64,000 nt of DNA. Origin: Periplaneta americana. Its lineage: Eukaryota; Arthropoda; Insecta; Blattodea; Blattidae. Positions 32,096-42,455 of this stretch are shown piece by piece. Under the pieces are notes generated by a model, which saw only the letters and a program-made list of their open reading frames with translations, had not been told where the DNA came from and searched no databases. The DNA lies in assembly GCF_040183065.1 (NCBI RefSeq), contig NC_091121.1, positions 37,237,287-37,301,286 of the forward strand. Direction: 5' to 3'. A program made the translations under genes and the position numbers. The number at the start of each line of letters is the position of its first letter. The first letter of the stretch is position 1.

Positions 32096-32714
32096 TCTCA
32101 GTTACCCAATCATTCAGTTAGTAGATCTGATTGCAATATATTCCGCCAATCATTCGGTCAGTAAGGCAGATACAAATTTGGCCCCGAGCGACGGCTTCGC
32201 GGTGCATTTTGTATGGGCTGTCCCAGGGGAAGAGAGGCAGGCGATAGACGAGCGGGGAGTCCATGAATTGGAGCCGTCCCGGTCAATCAGCCCTTCAAAG
32301 CTGTTGAGGAAAGTCTAGGAAAAACACGCTGGCTGCGGTCCGAAAATAAATCGATGGCCGCTATTTCTACAGATCGGCAACCCAGAAATATTTTCTGATT
32401 GAGTTAACTCACACTCCTGCCCAGGCACGTGACTTCGCGTGGTATAAGACTCCTTCATTGTTCTGCAGCGGAGGTGACTGTGTTGCATTCAGAAGAGACG
32501 CTTACAGACGGTGGCAGGCTGAAAAGGCGAACGCTCACATATTTGTTGTTAAATACAGTTTAATTCTCACCATATATCTATCAAAGAATTATATTCTGCT
32601 TTACTGTGGTACACTTTTCATTATCAAATCTCGGTACTTACTGTTTTCGTATAATGGATGCAAAATTGACACGTAATTCTTGTATTTTTTTAGTCGGTTA
32701 TTTAAAGAGGCGAC
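32096..32714. other. GC-richer unexplained segment
   Basis: 32160-32520 is clearly less AT-rich than its surroundings and contains CCCCGAGCGACGGCTTCGCG and TCGATGGCCGCTATTTCTAC; no frame, tRNA or TIR recognised. It could be a promoter-like or exon relic, or an unknown repeat. Confidence 0.35.
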
Positions 32715-32727
32715 TACCAAGTTATTT

Positions 32728-34774
32728 GTCCCGCGCCGTGGTGTTGCGGTCTTAGAGTAGGTACACGTTGGAGCAACGATAAATGATAAAAGAAACGACC
32801 TAGCGACGCTTTGGTATTATCAAAGAATCAAGTGTTCATAGCGGAGCAACGAGGACGCGGGAAGCGAACATTTTAATTTATCTGTGATAATGTCACGAGA
32901 GGTTAGACCTCGAGTGGCATTTATTAGGACTATTTCGTGAATAAAATAAAAATGTAAATAACATGTCCCTAAAATTCAATCACAAAATGTTAATAATTGT
33001 TTATTAACGAATACTTAACCTATTCAGACATTGTGAAGTTGAAATACTCGTAGATGAATATCGATTACTGCAATAAAGAAATTCGATGTTATTATTCAGT
33101 AATGCCAATTGCGAAATACAGGTTTAACAATGTTAATTACATGTACTGCACTTTTCTCTTATTATTATAACATAAATACATTATTTTTCATTATCTGCTG
33201 AAATCATAATTTAATTTAACAGTAACAGTGGGGACAGCTATATACTAATGCTTATGTATTCACAGCGAGACATGTTGCTGCACAGTGAAGCCATCTCTGT
33301 ATAGATAGGCCTAATTAAAACACGAATTTAATCACGCCATACGGAAGGCAGTTTGATCAAAAGACCTTGTTATTACTATGCAAGGTCATTGGGTTTGATA
33401 TGCGATGATAGGTTATGTTACCTGTGGAAGCAGGACCAATCTCAGCTGTGTCTTATTTCGACCGTTATAATCAGTGCTACACGAAAACATTTTTTATAGC
33501 TCGACAAACGCATTCTCGCTGTGGTGTGTAACGGAAGTAAAGCTGCATCTACACAGTTCAATATTCCAATCGCGTATGCGTGCAATCTGGGAAGAATATT
33601 GAAAGAATCAAGTTTAAAAGGTACGTTCAATTAAGATGCATGAAGATTTTGTGTCTAAATGGTGCGCCGTTTTGAACGTCGTCTTCACTGCGTCAATATA
33701 TTAATTAATATTAAATATCAATCTTGCATTCATTGCTTTAAAGTTGAAATAAAAGTTTAACCATGTAGTTGCATCTTAATGTATTCATGATCATCAATTT
33801 ACGGGGAAACAGTTGGCGACAACGACTAAACAAAAGAACGACCATGCGATAAATTGATAGCGATAAATCTAGCTGCAAAAATTATCGCAAAGTCTGACTG
33901 TGATTGGTTGGAATTCAAAATTTCATTACACTTCATTGGTCTAAAATGGAATGACGTCATATAAACGAAATAGTCAGTATAAGATATTATATACATCCAC
34001 TTAATGAAAGAAGATATATAGGAAATATGAGCTGCTAAGTCCAAGGTTAATATAACTTAAATACGTACAAAATTGAACCCGTTTCTCATCCCAAAGATAG
34101 TATAAATTCGTTGTGTTGTGATTGGTTATTGTGATCACATAATGTATCACGAATAAATACACAACTGATCAATTTGCCAATATCTACAACAATTAATTTA
34201 ATATGCCGAAATAATAATAAATCTATTAATATTCGGATATATTGATAACCACCGGTCATTATACAGATCAATATTATCTTAATCAGAGATTATATGAACG
34301 ACAAGAACGAAGAAAATGGAACTTATCCTTTTCGTCGCTTTTATCGTTACTCCAATATGCACACCTCAATAACAATGCATGCTTCAATTCCCTCTGATAT
34401 AGCATCGCTGCTTCTTTTATCGTTTATCGTCGCTCCAACTTGTACGTACCCTAAGGCATCTTGCGTAGGACTCGCGTTACGGAATGCGCGCTGGTTCGAG
34501 ACCTTATGGGGGAAGAAATTTTCTCATGAAATTTCGGCCAGTGTATGGGACCGGTGCCCACTCAGCATCGTGATGCACTTGAGGAGCTACGATAGGTAGC
34601 GAAAATCCGGTTTAGCAAACCAGCTATAACCGCTGGGGGTATCATCGTGCTTACCACACGATACCTCCGTTCTGATTGGATGATCGTCCACCTCTGCTTC
34701 GGCATGTGGGCGTGAGGCCAGCAGCCGGCTGGTCGGACTGGGCCCTTCAGGGCTGTAGCGCCATGGATTTACTT
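32728..34774 (+). mobile_element. tRNA-derived SINE (type 3), split by a DNA transposon
   Basis: Head GTCCCGCGCCGTGGTGTTGC at 32728-32754; the remainder at 34452-34774 runs TAAGGCATCTTGCGTAGGAC, GCGCGCTGGTTCGAGACC (B box), AATTTCGGCCAGTGTATGGG, GATGATCGTCCACCTCTGCT, CAGCCGGCTGGTCGG and GGGCTGTAGCGCCATGG. A perfect 13-bp duplication TACCAAGTTATTT (32715-32727, 34775-34787) flanks the whole, showing that the two parts are one SINE about 350 bp long with a later 1.7-kb insert. Confidence 0.88.
32755..34451. mobile_element. PIF/Harbinger-like TIR element inside SINE type 3
   Basis: Left end GAGTAGGTACACGTTGGAGC and right end, reverse-complemented, GGGTACGTACAAGTTGGAGC match at 17 of 20 positions, then share an ACGATAAAYGATAAAAGAA-like stretch. 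It lies in the SINE's TAA: TTA to the left (32752-32754), TAA to the right (34452-34454), one substitution from a 3-bp duplication. GGG-type ends with TWA target suggest PIF/Harbinger. No transposase is recognisable in 1697 bp; AT-rich interior with many GATAAA words. Confidence 0.72.
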
Positions 34775-34789
34775 TACCAAGTTATTTAG

Positions 34790-34945
34790 TATCGATGAGA
34801 TTAGTGATGACGAGATAGTATCCGGAGAGATGAGGTCGAGAATTCGCCATAGATTGCCAGAAATTCGCCTTATGGTTGGGGAAAACCTTAAAAAAAAACC
34901 ATTAGCCCGAGTGCAACTCCGATCCAGTAGGCAAGCGCCTTGTGA
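34790..34945 (-). mobile_element. tRNA-derived SINE (type 4), degraded
   Basis: GAGGTCGAGAATTCGCCATA, ATTCGCCTTATGGTTGGGGA and GCCCGAGTGCAACTCCGATC are, on the minus strand, the body and head of the SINE seen complete at 48128. Directly abuts the right duplication of SINE type 3. Confidence 0.7.
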
Positions 34946-34987
34946 ATAATCAGTATTGACGTATCTGTTGTGATTTTATCTCTGTTT

Positions 34988-35900
34988 TAATAATAATAAT
35001 GTTTTATTTTCGCTGGCAGAGTTATGGCCATAAGGCCTTCTCTTCCACTCAACCAGCCTTAATCAATACAATACATAAATTTAAATTACAAATATTTACA
35101 CTACACTTAAAAGGTTCTCCAGCAATATTCTTCACTACACATTTATTTAAATTTAGATAAATCTATAAGGTAAAGTGTAACTTAATTTATGAGCTAATTT
35201 AATTCAATGAATTATAATTAATTTAATATTTGAGATAGCTAGTAAAATGATGAAAATTAATTTAATATAAGCTTACTAGGACTATGTTACAGAGAGAATA
35301 TATATATATATTTCTATTTCTATAATGAGAATATTAATGTAATTGCCATTAGAGGTTTTGTAAATCTATTTAGAAAAATTAATGATAATAATAATAAGAA
35401 TGGACAGATGTTAGTTTCATTATAAGTAACAAATATTAATCAGCAATTCATCTGTTAAGTAAGAATTTATGTAATTTTGTCCTAAATGAAGTTATTGTCC
35501 AACAACCCCTTATATCACTCGGAAGCGAGTTCCAATTTCTAGCAACTGAAACTGTATAGGATGAAGAATATAAAGATGTCTTGTGGTAGGGTATAATGAG
35601 TAAATTGTTATGATGAGATCTTGTACTTAGCTGATGATATGCGGATAAATTTTGAAAACGAGAAGCCAAATAGATTGGGGTAGCGGTGCGCAGAATTTGA
35701 AATAAGAGAACAAGAGAATGTAGGGCTCGTCGATCGCTTAGCCTTAGCCAAGACAGAGTTTGGAAAGACGGGAAAACATGATCATACTTACGAATATTGC
35801 AAATATAACGGACGCACGCATTATGCACACGTTGTAGCCTGTTGCTCAAATTTGCATTTAGGTTACTTAATATAATATCGCGGTAGTTGAATTTATACTT
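34988..35900 (-). mobile_element. LINE F (CR1/L2-like) copy 2
   Basis: Minus strand from 35895: FNYRDIILSNLNANLSNRLQ then RVHNACVRYICNIRKYDHVF, LSWLRLSDRRALHSLVLLFQ, LASRFQNLSAYHQLSTRSHH, KTSLYSSSYTVSVARNWNSL and PSDIRGCWTITSFRTKL. This 133-residue frame (35448-35849) is uninterrupted. The 3' UTR ends with GCAGAGTTATGGCCATAAGG-type sequence and an AAT tail on the + strand at 34988. Same family as 22131-23240, better preserved. Confidence 0.85.
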
Positions 35901-36200
35901 TTATCTATTTTCCTTTCGTCCGTCGGATGAGGGCGTTAAGCCTGGCGGCCCTCTTGGTGCTATTCGACAGGAGTAGGCTACGTGCCGGCACCGGGTTTCC
36001 CCTTCTCCCTTCCTCACCTTCATCATGATCCTCACCCATGCCCTCCACTACACTTACAAGAACACTTAATATACACTCAGCATAGATACACATAATGCAT
36101 AACGTGACCCGTCGAAATGGTGTGCAATTTGAAAATGGGTCACAGTTCTGCCATCTATCTGCAGTATGCGGAGCCCGAATCACGCAAAGTGAGCTATCTG
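35901..36200 (+). mobile_element. Retroposon 3' UTR-like fragment
   Basis: Contains TCGTCCGTCGGATGAGGGCG, CTCTTGGTGCTATTCGACAG, TGCCGGCACCGGGTTTCC and GAAAATGGGTCACAGTTCTG, which I recall as a 3' UTR of insect non-LTR elements. No coding sequence; assignment is from memory only. The minus-strand frame over it is a shadow. Confidence 0.4.
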
Positions 36201-36377
36201 TTTCACAAAGTGCACGATGAAAAGAATCCCTAAACTCACCATATGCGATGAAGAGCTGGAGTACCAACCGACTGTTAAATATCTTGGCGTAACTCTTGAC
36301 CAGAGGTTGTCCTGGCATCAGCATCTCCATCTGCTTAAAGGAAAAGCCACTGGACGCATAGTGCATATATTTGAGCT

Positions 36378-37144
36378 ATTAAAATCACTACATTCATTAT
36401 TATTTGCCGATGACCAAGTGATATTTGCGGGGGATGAAGATGATATGATATATATGGTAAATAAACTAATGGAAGAATATAGAAAATGGGGACTAAACAT
36501 AAATCTACAGAAAACAGAATATATGTGTTTAGGAAGAGATGTGGGTGACCTCATACTTGAAAAAGGAAAAATTAAAAAATCTGAATCCTTTAAATATCTT
36601 GGATCAATAATCACAAATATAGGTACATGTGAGAGAGACATTCAAAATAAAATTGCTTTGGCAAAAAAATGCTACCAAGACTTTGCATGGAATAATCTGG
36701 AATAAAAATATTACAAAAGAAACTAAAATTAAAATCTACAAGAGTTGAACAGTTGAATTCGACTATCTTAGGAGAAGTCTTCAAAAAACAAGACAGGATA
36801 AAATTAGAAATGAACTCCTTTGGAAAGAAATGAACGTCACCACATCTGTTGTAAAGAGAATAGAAAATCAAACTCTGAAATGGTATGGACATGTACAAAG
36901 AATGGGGAACGAAAGATGGCCAAAAAATATATATCAATGGTCACCCCCAGGAAAAAATAAACGTGGAAGACCCAAACTGAAATGGAAAACCCATGTCAGA
37001 GCAATGATGGACGACAAGAATTTGGAAGAAGGAGATTGGAACGATAGATATATATGGAAACTGAAGACGGCGAACCTATAAGTGGGAAAAAGCCGAAGAA
37101 GAAGAAGAAGAAGAAGAAGAAGAAGAAAAAGAAGAAGAAGAAGA
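36378..37144 (+). mobile_element. LINE B (RTE-like) copy 1, nested
   Basis: 5'-truncated just before the catalytic box: LHSLLFADDQVIFAGDEDDM, LMEEYRKWGLNINLQKTEYM, FKYLGSIITNIGTCERDIQN. After frameshifts it gives RNELLWKEMNVTTSVVKRIE, NQTLKWYGHVQRMGNERWPK and GKNKRGRPKLKWKTHVRAMM, ending GDWNDRYIWKLKTANL*. The 3' end runs directly into (GAA)n. FADD is intact but palm motifs upstream are missing. Confidence 0.82.
37097..37144. repeat. (GAA)n tail of LINE B
   Basis: About 15 GAA units at the 3' end of LINE B, bordering the resumed Jockey-like frame. Confidence 0.95.
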
Positions 37145-37507
37145 AAATCAGGTGCCATATGCATTAAACGGAAATTGCATCTCTATAAGGCTTTGGTACT
37201 GCCAATTATAACACATGCTGAACCTTCCTGGGGCTATATGAACAGCAATTCTTACAAACCACTACAGGTTGCAAAAAACAAGGCTCTTAGACTGATCCAT
37301 GGGCCTGACTGGTTTACTAGAACATCTCAAATACATGAAGATCTCAATATGCCATATATACAGGAAGTTCTTGTCAAAATTATAAGGAAGTTCTACAGTC
37401 GACATCAAAGAAGACCAAATTACTTCATTAAAAGAATTGGAGACTATAATGTAGACGACTTCAGACTGTATAGAACGCCGAAAATGGCTATTTTCGATAT
37501 TGGGTAA

Positions 37508-37940
37508 AAATCTAACTGGTGGTATAGTGATAGTGTAAGAAAGCACGAACAAATGTCCAAACTTTTTCAAGGACATCAACGTCTTCGAATTTGTTCGAAG
37601 AAGAGATTCTAAAGTAATAACTAGACTTCGTTGAATTGCCACACGCAGCATGTAATCAGGTTGCCGATGTACAGTAGTATAGAGGAGGTGAGCGACCGCC
37701 CGGTCTCGTAGTATAAGCAGTTCATGTTAAGAGTTGTGACCGGTCCAAATAGATAGAGCAGCTACAGCTAATGTATACCTAAGTAAGAACTTGTTTTTGC
37801 ATTACTGTGGTTGGAATAGTTAAAACTTAACATTTGTTCAGTGCAGACAAGAATTCAATCAAACATATTACAATGGGAGTGTTGCTGTTCCAAATAATTG
37901 CCCCTGGAATATCCTTACCCCCGCAGCCAGTCTTGACCCG
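37508..37940. other. No recognisable gene
   Basis: Probably partly the 3' UTR of the Jockey-like LINE (to about 37640); beyond that nothing recognised. Confidence 0.4.
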
Positions 37941-37953
37941 TTGGGGAACGTAG

Positions 37954-38330
37954 TTGGATTCTGTTAATTATTATGCAGAACATTACGGAAAAATAATGGA
38001 GGTGATTGATGCATTGGATAGCACGGACAGTTCCGCTGTTGCAGCTGTAAAATCATTGCCTTCTGAACAGCTATTGGAAGATATTCTGTTCATTGATTCT
38101 AATTTTAAAATCGTGTCCAAGAGCATCACCCTTTCAGAATCGTCTAAACTACAACTCTCAGAAGCCCTTAATATAGTGGATAAAGTATCACAAACCGTTA
38201 TCCAAAATAACAATTCACTAATTTCAGAAAAAGTGAAATGTAAGTTGAGAAACATTATTGCTAAAAATTCTGCTATTATAAATGATGTACTATCAGGTCA
38301 CGACAAGACGTCTGAAGTTGTACTAAAAAG
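37954..38330 (+). pseudogene. hAT transposase internal fragment
   Basis: Open frame reading VNYYAEHYGKIMEVIDALDS, VAAVKSLPSEQLLEDILFID, SNFKIVSKSITLSESSKLQL, SEALNIVDKVSQTV and ISEKVKCKLRNIIAKNSAII. From memory this is the helical insertion region between catalytic blocks of a hAT transposase class common in insects ('...HF..I...I..LE.....L.EA..I...V...'). No catalytic Asp/Glu and no hATC follow. The frame continues to 38508 but the protein beyond about residue 125 looks unrelated. Confidence 0.6.
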
Positions 38331-38490
38331 TAGTTCTTCAAATATGTACAGCTGTCAAAAAAGAAAAAGTGGCCGCTCTCCTGAAACAAAGTTCCCTTCG
38401 GGAATCTTCGCTACAATTCGGAGACAGGCGATGTTACATGTTGTTGGACCACGTTGCCTGATATCTACAGTTATAATTGAAGTATTGTGT

Positions 38491-38560
38491 GTGTTATCGA
38501 TAGCATAATGGTAGCGTTCAGGCCTCTTATTCATGAGGTCCTGCGTTCGACTACAACCAC
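38491..38560 (+). other. tRNA-like sequence (SINE head or pseudo-tRNA)
   Basis: TCGATAGCATAATGGTAGCG resembles an A-box region and GCGTTCGACTAC a B-box region, with a possible anticodon arm CCTCTTATTCATGAGG between. Acceptor ends do not pair. No SINE body recognised downstream. Confidence 0.4.
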
Positions 38561-38956
38561 GTGCTTTTTATGTTCTTTTTTGTTCTGTTTTTGAGAGAGA
38601 CAAACTATACATAATTGCTCCTTTCCCTTATACGATTATTTTAGTAATTAACATCAGGTTCATTAATATATTATGCCATGACTTTATCATTATGATATTG
38701 TGGCTGCAAATGGAAAGAAAAAAGATTTTATTCTTAATAAAAATATCTTTCGTGGCATAAACAAAACAAATTTATTGGCGTCGGCCTTAAAACATTCAAA
38801 CAATTAAGTGTTCAAAAAACAAAACAAAAAGCCACAATTCAATATTTAGTCTATCTTCCTCTTATCTCGATCATCTTGCAGTCGAGTGGGCATGGAATTG
38901 ACTAGTGTTTGCAAATAGCGACTGTTTTTAGACACGATATTCCAGGCATTCTGAAC

Positions 38957-38972
38957 ATACATACATACATAA
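38957..38972. repeat. (ATAC)n tail of minus-strand LINE D
   Basis: Four ATAC units at the 3' end of the minus-strand LINE D, complement of the (GTAT)n at 10785. Confidence 0.85.
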
Positions 38973-39400
38973 GTGTTTTGTCCATGGGCAGGTCTTTCAT
39001 TGCAAACCCAGCAATCTCCAATCTTTCCTATTTTCTGCCTTCCTCTTAGTCTCCGCATATGATCCACATATCCTAATGTCGTCTATTATTCTTTTCAACA
39101 AGAAACCCAACCAATTACTTTTTATCTTTCTAATCAGTTTCAGCATCATTCTTTCTTCACTCACTTTTTCAAACACAATTTTATTTCTTATTCTATCTGT
39201 CCACTTCACACGCACCGTTCTTCTCCACATCCACATTTCAAATGCTTCAATTCGTTTCTCTTCATTTCGTCGTAATGTCCATGTTCCTTCCCCATACAAT
39301 GCCACACTCCACACAAAGCACTTCACTAGTCTCTTCCTTAGTTCTTTTTCCAGAGGTCCGCAGAAGATCCTTCTTCTTCTATTAAAAGCTTACTTTTTTC
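38973..39400 (-). mobile_element. LINE D 3' fragment (-)
   Basis: Minus strand: MKCFVWSVALYGEGTWTLRR, NEEKRIEAFEMWMWRRTVRV, KWTDRIRNKIVFEKVSEERM, MLKLIRKIKSNWLGFLLKRI and IDDIRICGSYAETKRKAENR, the best-preserved example of the family's C-terminus here. It lacks about 20 residues after NWLG that the 10.5-kb copy has. Truncated at about 39400. Confidence 0.85.
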
Positions 39401-39732
39401 ATGTTCGCAGTTTTTCTTGAGAAGGATAGGCCTAAATGCGGTAACATCCCGTTGCTTTCCGCACACCACTATCTCTTTCGCATCTTATTAAATTCCAGGG
39501 GGCCCAAGCGTGGAGATGAGGAGAGTGGATTTGACTAATTGGGCCCTCCGGACTTCACCGAAAGTCACGGCAAGGGTTAAATATTAATTCTATCAGGATG
39601 TTTGACCCTATCAGAGATCGAGAAATCTCAATTAGCCTTTGCCCCCCGCATCCTGGACTAGCTACTACGAATCATCAGAAAATCTTAGAGTGTGATTGGG
39701 CCAATTTTTCCGAAAATGTTTCCACACTTTTG
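39401..39732. other. No recognised gene; GC-richer stretch
   Basis: 39500-39700 contains AGGGGGCCCAAGCGTGGAGA and GGGCCCTCCGGACTTCACC, unlike its AT-rich neighbours; family not recognised. Confidence 0.35.
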
Positions 39733-39800
39733 CCCTCGTAGCTCAGCGGACGAACGTCGGAATTTAGATGTCAACGTCTCAGGTTCAATTCCTCGTTACT
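39733..39800 (+). other. tRNA-like sequence
   Basis: GCCCTCGTAGCTCAGCGGAC and AGGTTCAATTCC match A- and B-box patterns with plausible spacing. The ends do not form a clean acceptor stem, so it is probably a SINE head or pseudo-tRNA. Confidence 0.5.
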
Positions 39801-39879
39801 CCTTTTCATTTTATTGTGGTTCAAGATAGTATAATGTAATAATACAAAAAGAAAAACTAATACCAGTATTATGCAACTG

Positions 39880-40290
39880 GATTTTTCCAAACCTAATATT
39901 AAATTTATGTTATTTATATCGCTATATAACGATTACAATATAAATAACTTGAATTTTATTTATACAGTATCACTAAAGAACGATAACACAATATAAATGA
40001 TAAATATCGGTTTGTTTAATTAATTTAAGATATTATATAATACGTATTTAATTATCTAACTAAAATAACCTATTTTACAAAGAAAGATGTTTATTTGTGT
40101 TATAATAATTACTTACATAAAATACAGATTATTTATATTGCGAAAGAACAATAACAATATAAATAACTTGAATATTATTTTATAATGCTAATGAAGGAAA
40201 ACAGAATATAAATGATAACTTGAATATTATTTATATCGCTAAAGAACGATAACAATATAAAAAACGTGAATATTATTCATATCGGAATTT
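39880..40290. repeat. Degenerate ~50-bp AT-rich repeats, left block
   Basis: Recurring ATATAAATRAYTTGAATATT, ATTTATATCGCTAAAGAACG and GATAACAATATAAA words, period roughly 50 bp. The array resumes at 40820. Confidence 0.8.
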
Positions 40291-40815
40291 CACAGATTTA
40301 TTACAGATGTATTTAAGAAATTGTAGAAGAATAGTAATTAGTAACAGTGTCCTATTTATTCTTCTTGGAGCCAAATTTGTAACTTTTAAAAGTGTGGTTA
40401 CTATGTTGAAGTGTATGTGTTGTAAGGGATGCTTGATTTGTTATGTATGTGAGTCAGTTATGGGATGCTTGATGTCGTCGCAATGTCGTAATTATAGTTT
40501 GATTGTGTTTGTGTGACTTTTGTGTATTAATTTATGATGTATGGTACGGAAAGCTGTATATTTGCGTTATAGAAGTGTTATGTATGTGTGTTGTTAATGT
40601 TTTTGTATGTTTCAAATTGATAACTGATGTTTGTTTTGCAATCGCAATGCCTAATTTACGGATTGTTTATGTTTTGTTTACATCGCGTAAGCTAATTTAA
40701 TTTTCTTTTCCATTTCTCTTTATGCTTACCTTTTTTGTGTATAAAACTATAGCCCTAACATACATATGTAAAATAGGGCTAACCCCCATTGGAGATACTG
40801 TAGCTACAATAGTAA
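40291..40815 (+). other. Insert between AT-rich repeat blocks, possible LINE 3' UTR
   Basis: GT-rich region followed by TAAAATAGGGCTAACCCCCA, TTGGAGATACTGTAGC and a short ATT tail, the layout of a LINE 3' UTR. The short frames inside (Cys/Val-rich) are low complexity, not genes. Confidence 0.35.
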
Positions 40816-40990
40816 TAATTATTATTCATATCGTTATAAAACGATAACAGAATACAAATGATGACTTGAATTTTATTCATATCTCTAAAGAACGATAACA
40901 AAATATAAATAACGTGATATCCATCAAGAACGATAACTGGATATAAATGATAATTTGAATATCATTTACATCGCTAAAGGACGATTAAAA
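40816..40990. repeat. Degenerate ~50-bp AT-rich repeats, right block
   Basis: Same words as at 39880 (TAAAGAACGATAACAAAATA, AATTTTATTCATATC). Confidence 0.78.
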
Positions 40991-40994
40991 ATAA

Positions 40995-41071
40995 AATGAA
41001 AACTTGAAGAAGGCCCGAACCCAGAACCTCTGAATCATTAAACAAGCACTCTACCGCTGGTCTGCGAGGAG
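40995..41071 (-). other. tRNA-like sequence
   Basis: On the minus strand CCAGCGGTAGAGTGCTTG then GGTTCTGGGTTCGGGCC, with a T-arm-like end, resemble a tRNA. Arms are imperfect; likely a retroposed pseudo-tRNA. Confidence 0.5.
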
Positions 41072-41139
41072 CAGATATGGAACACTTTCATATTTCCGGA
41101 ACTGCTTGTACAAGCACATGCATCGTGTAACATTGCCGC

Positions 41140-41345
41140 GACCCGAAGTGGACTTTGAAAATATTCGCTGTTCACGAGTGCGGCCACTTTTTTTTTTGAC
41201 AGCTGTACGTATTACATCGTGTGATGTTGAACGTACATTTTCCCAAAATAAAAACTGTTTAAGTGACCATCGGAGGAGGTTCACTTTGCAGTCGCTCAAA
41301 ATGTACGTAACTCTTCACTGCAATGCAGATATTCAAGGATGATGT
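41140..41345 (+). pseudogene. hAT C-terminal (hATC) fragment
   Basis: Frame reads ITSCDVERTFSQNKNCLSDH then RRRFTLQSLKMYVTLHCN, close to the hATC block in the 2176-3215 element (TSCDVERRFSRYNFCLSE). Preceded by a T10 run. No TIR or 8-bp duplication found. Confidence 0.72.
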
Positions 41346-41734
41346 GAGTATCTTACATTAAATTTTAAGAGTTAATATATCTCACTATAAAATAATTGTG
41401 TATTTACATGTTTAGACATTTCCTACTTCAATGATCATTATATTTCTTGAATGCAGGATAAAGGTTTTATTGTAACCGCAGTATACTGCTAAGTGTTTTC
41501 ATTAGAGGCACACTCCATCCGTTGCACGTCCCCTTCTTATACAGTCTATACTGCGTGCGCAGTAAATCTTGCGATTCTCGTGGCAATTCCAAGAAGTCTA
41601 GTAATAACACAAGGAATAAGAACACAATAGTGCAGCCAGGGACCCAAGATGTCCGATACTGCATCAAAATCATAGAAGAATTAAAAAAAAAAGTGGATAG
41701 GCATTAGACACATATCTATTTTCCTTATTTAAGT

Positions 41735-42243
41735 TATCTTTTAACTGTTTTAATTACCTAGGTTGCATGATATATGAACAAATTAACGACATAGATAGGA
41801 AGCTCTCTAAATTCCAGCAGTTAATAGGCACGACAAAAGAACACTAAAGAAGAAAGTTAGGACCGACATAATTTTAAAATTTTACAAAACAATGGCAATT
41901 CCAACATTAACCTATGGATCGGAAACAAGGTGTACGACAATTCAACAAATGAAGAGAGTAGAAGCAGCTGAAATGAGACTCTTAAGGCCAATAGCAGGAT
42001 ATAGCTTGTTGGACCACAAGCGAAATGAAGACATACGAAAGGAACTAAATATGCCAAATATTACAGAATATAGGAATAAATGGCATGAACATATATCTAG
42101 GATGGCACCAACCCGCATTCCATACCGACTACACCATTATAAACCGCCAGGGAGAAGGCGAATCGGACGGCCTAGAAAACGCTGGAAAGACTAATTTTAA
42201 TACTGCTATGGAGACGAAACAGGCCAATGGGCCTAAGTCGTAT

Positions 42244-42289
<46 letters not shown>

Positions 42290-42290
42290 G
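41735..42290 (+). mobile_element. LINE C 3' fragment with (GAT)n tail
   Basis: Reads YLGCMIYEQINDIDRKLSKF then, after frameshifts, FYKTMAIPTLTYGSETRCTT, QMKRVEAAEMRLLRPIAGYS, LLDHKRNEDIRKELNMPNIT, YRNKWHEHISRMAPTRIPYR and PGRRRIGRPRKRWKD*. This is the post-RT C-terminus of an RTE-like LINE. The tail is (GAT)n at 42248-42290. Confidence 0.85.
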
Positions 42291-42362
42291 AAGTTATCTT
42301 TTCTGCATTTATTATTCTTTGTGTACGTGGCAGACAAGGCCTGATGACCTTCCCTCACCAGA

Positions 42363-42365
<3 letters not shown>
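42291..42365 (+). mobile_element. Retroposon 3' end fragment with (AAAT)n tail
   Basis: ACAAGGCCTGATGACCTTCC then CTCACCAGATTAAATAAATA looks like the very 3' end of another retroposon whose tail is (AAAT)n. Body absent. Confidence 0.45.
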
Positions 42366-42454
<89 letters not shown>

Positions 42455-42455
42455 A
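42366..42455. repeat. (AAAT)n microsatellite, left of Helitron
   Basis: About 22 AAAT units ending in A exactly at the Helitron's 5'-TC; continues at 43628. Confidence 0.97.

Larger units (their letters stand above)
36205..37507 (+). mobile_element. Jockey-like LINE C-terminus, split by LINE B
   Basis: The left part (36205-36360) reads EELEYQPTVKYLGVTLDQRL then SWHQHLHLLKGKATGRI. The right part (37148-37507) reads SGAICIKRKLHLYKALVLPI, ITHAEPSWGYMNSNSYKPLQ, VAKNKALRLIHGPDWFTRTS, IHEDLNMP and FYSRHQRRPNYFIKRI, ending at a stop. Together they form the thumb and C-terminus of a Jockey-clade RT; about the right number of residues separates 'KATGRI' from 'IKRKLHLYKALV' once the insert is ignored. 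No catalytic core is present. Confidence 0.78.

Noticed and set aside
35905..36366. 153-residue minus-strand frame
   Set aside because: It overlaps a retroposon 3' UTR and the Jockey-like LINE on the opposite strand; no protein family recognisable.
37082..37150. Arg/Lys-rich stretch at the start of a plus-strand frame
   Set aside because: It is the (GAA)n/(AGA)n tail of LINE B; only the part after 37148 is real LINE protein.
39733..39800. Possible tRNA gene on the plus strand
   Set aside because: A- and B-box words are present but acceptor ends do not pair.
40307..40700. Cys/Val-rich small frames
   Set aside because: GT-rich low-complexity sequence inside a probable LINE 3' UTR.
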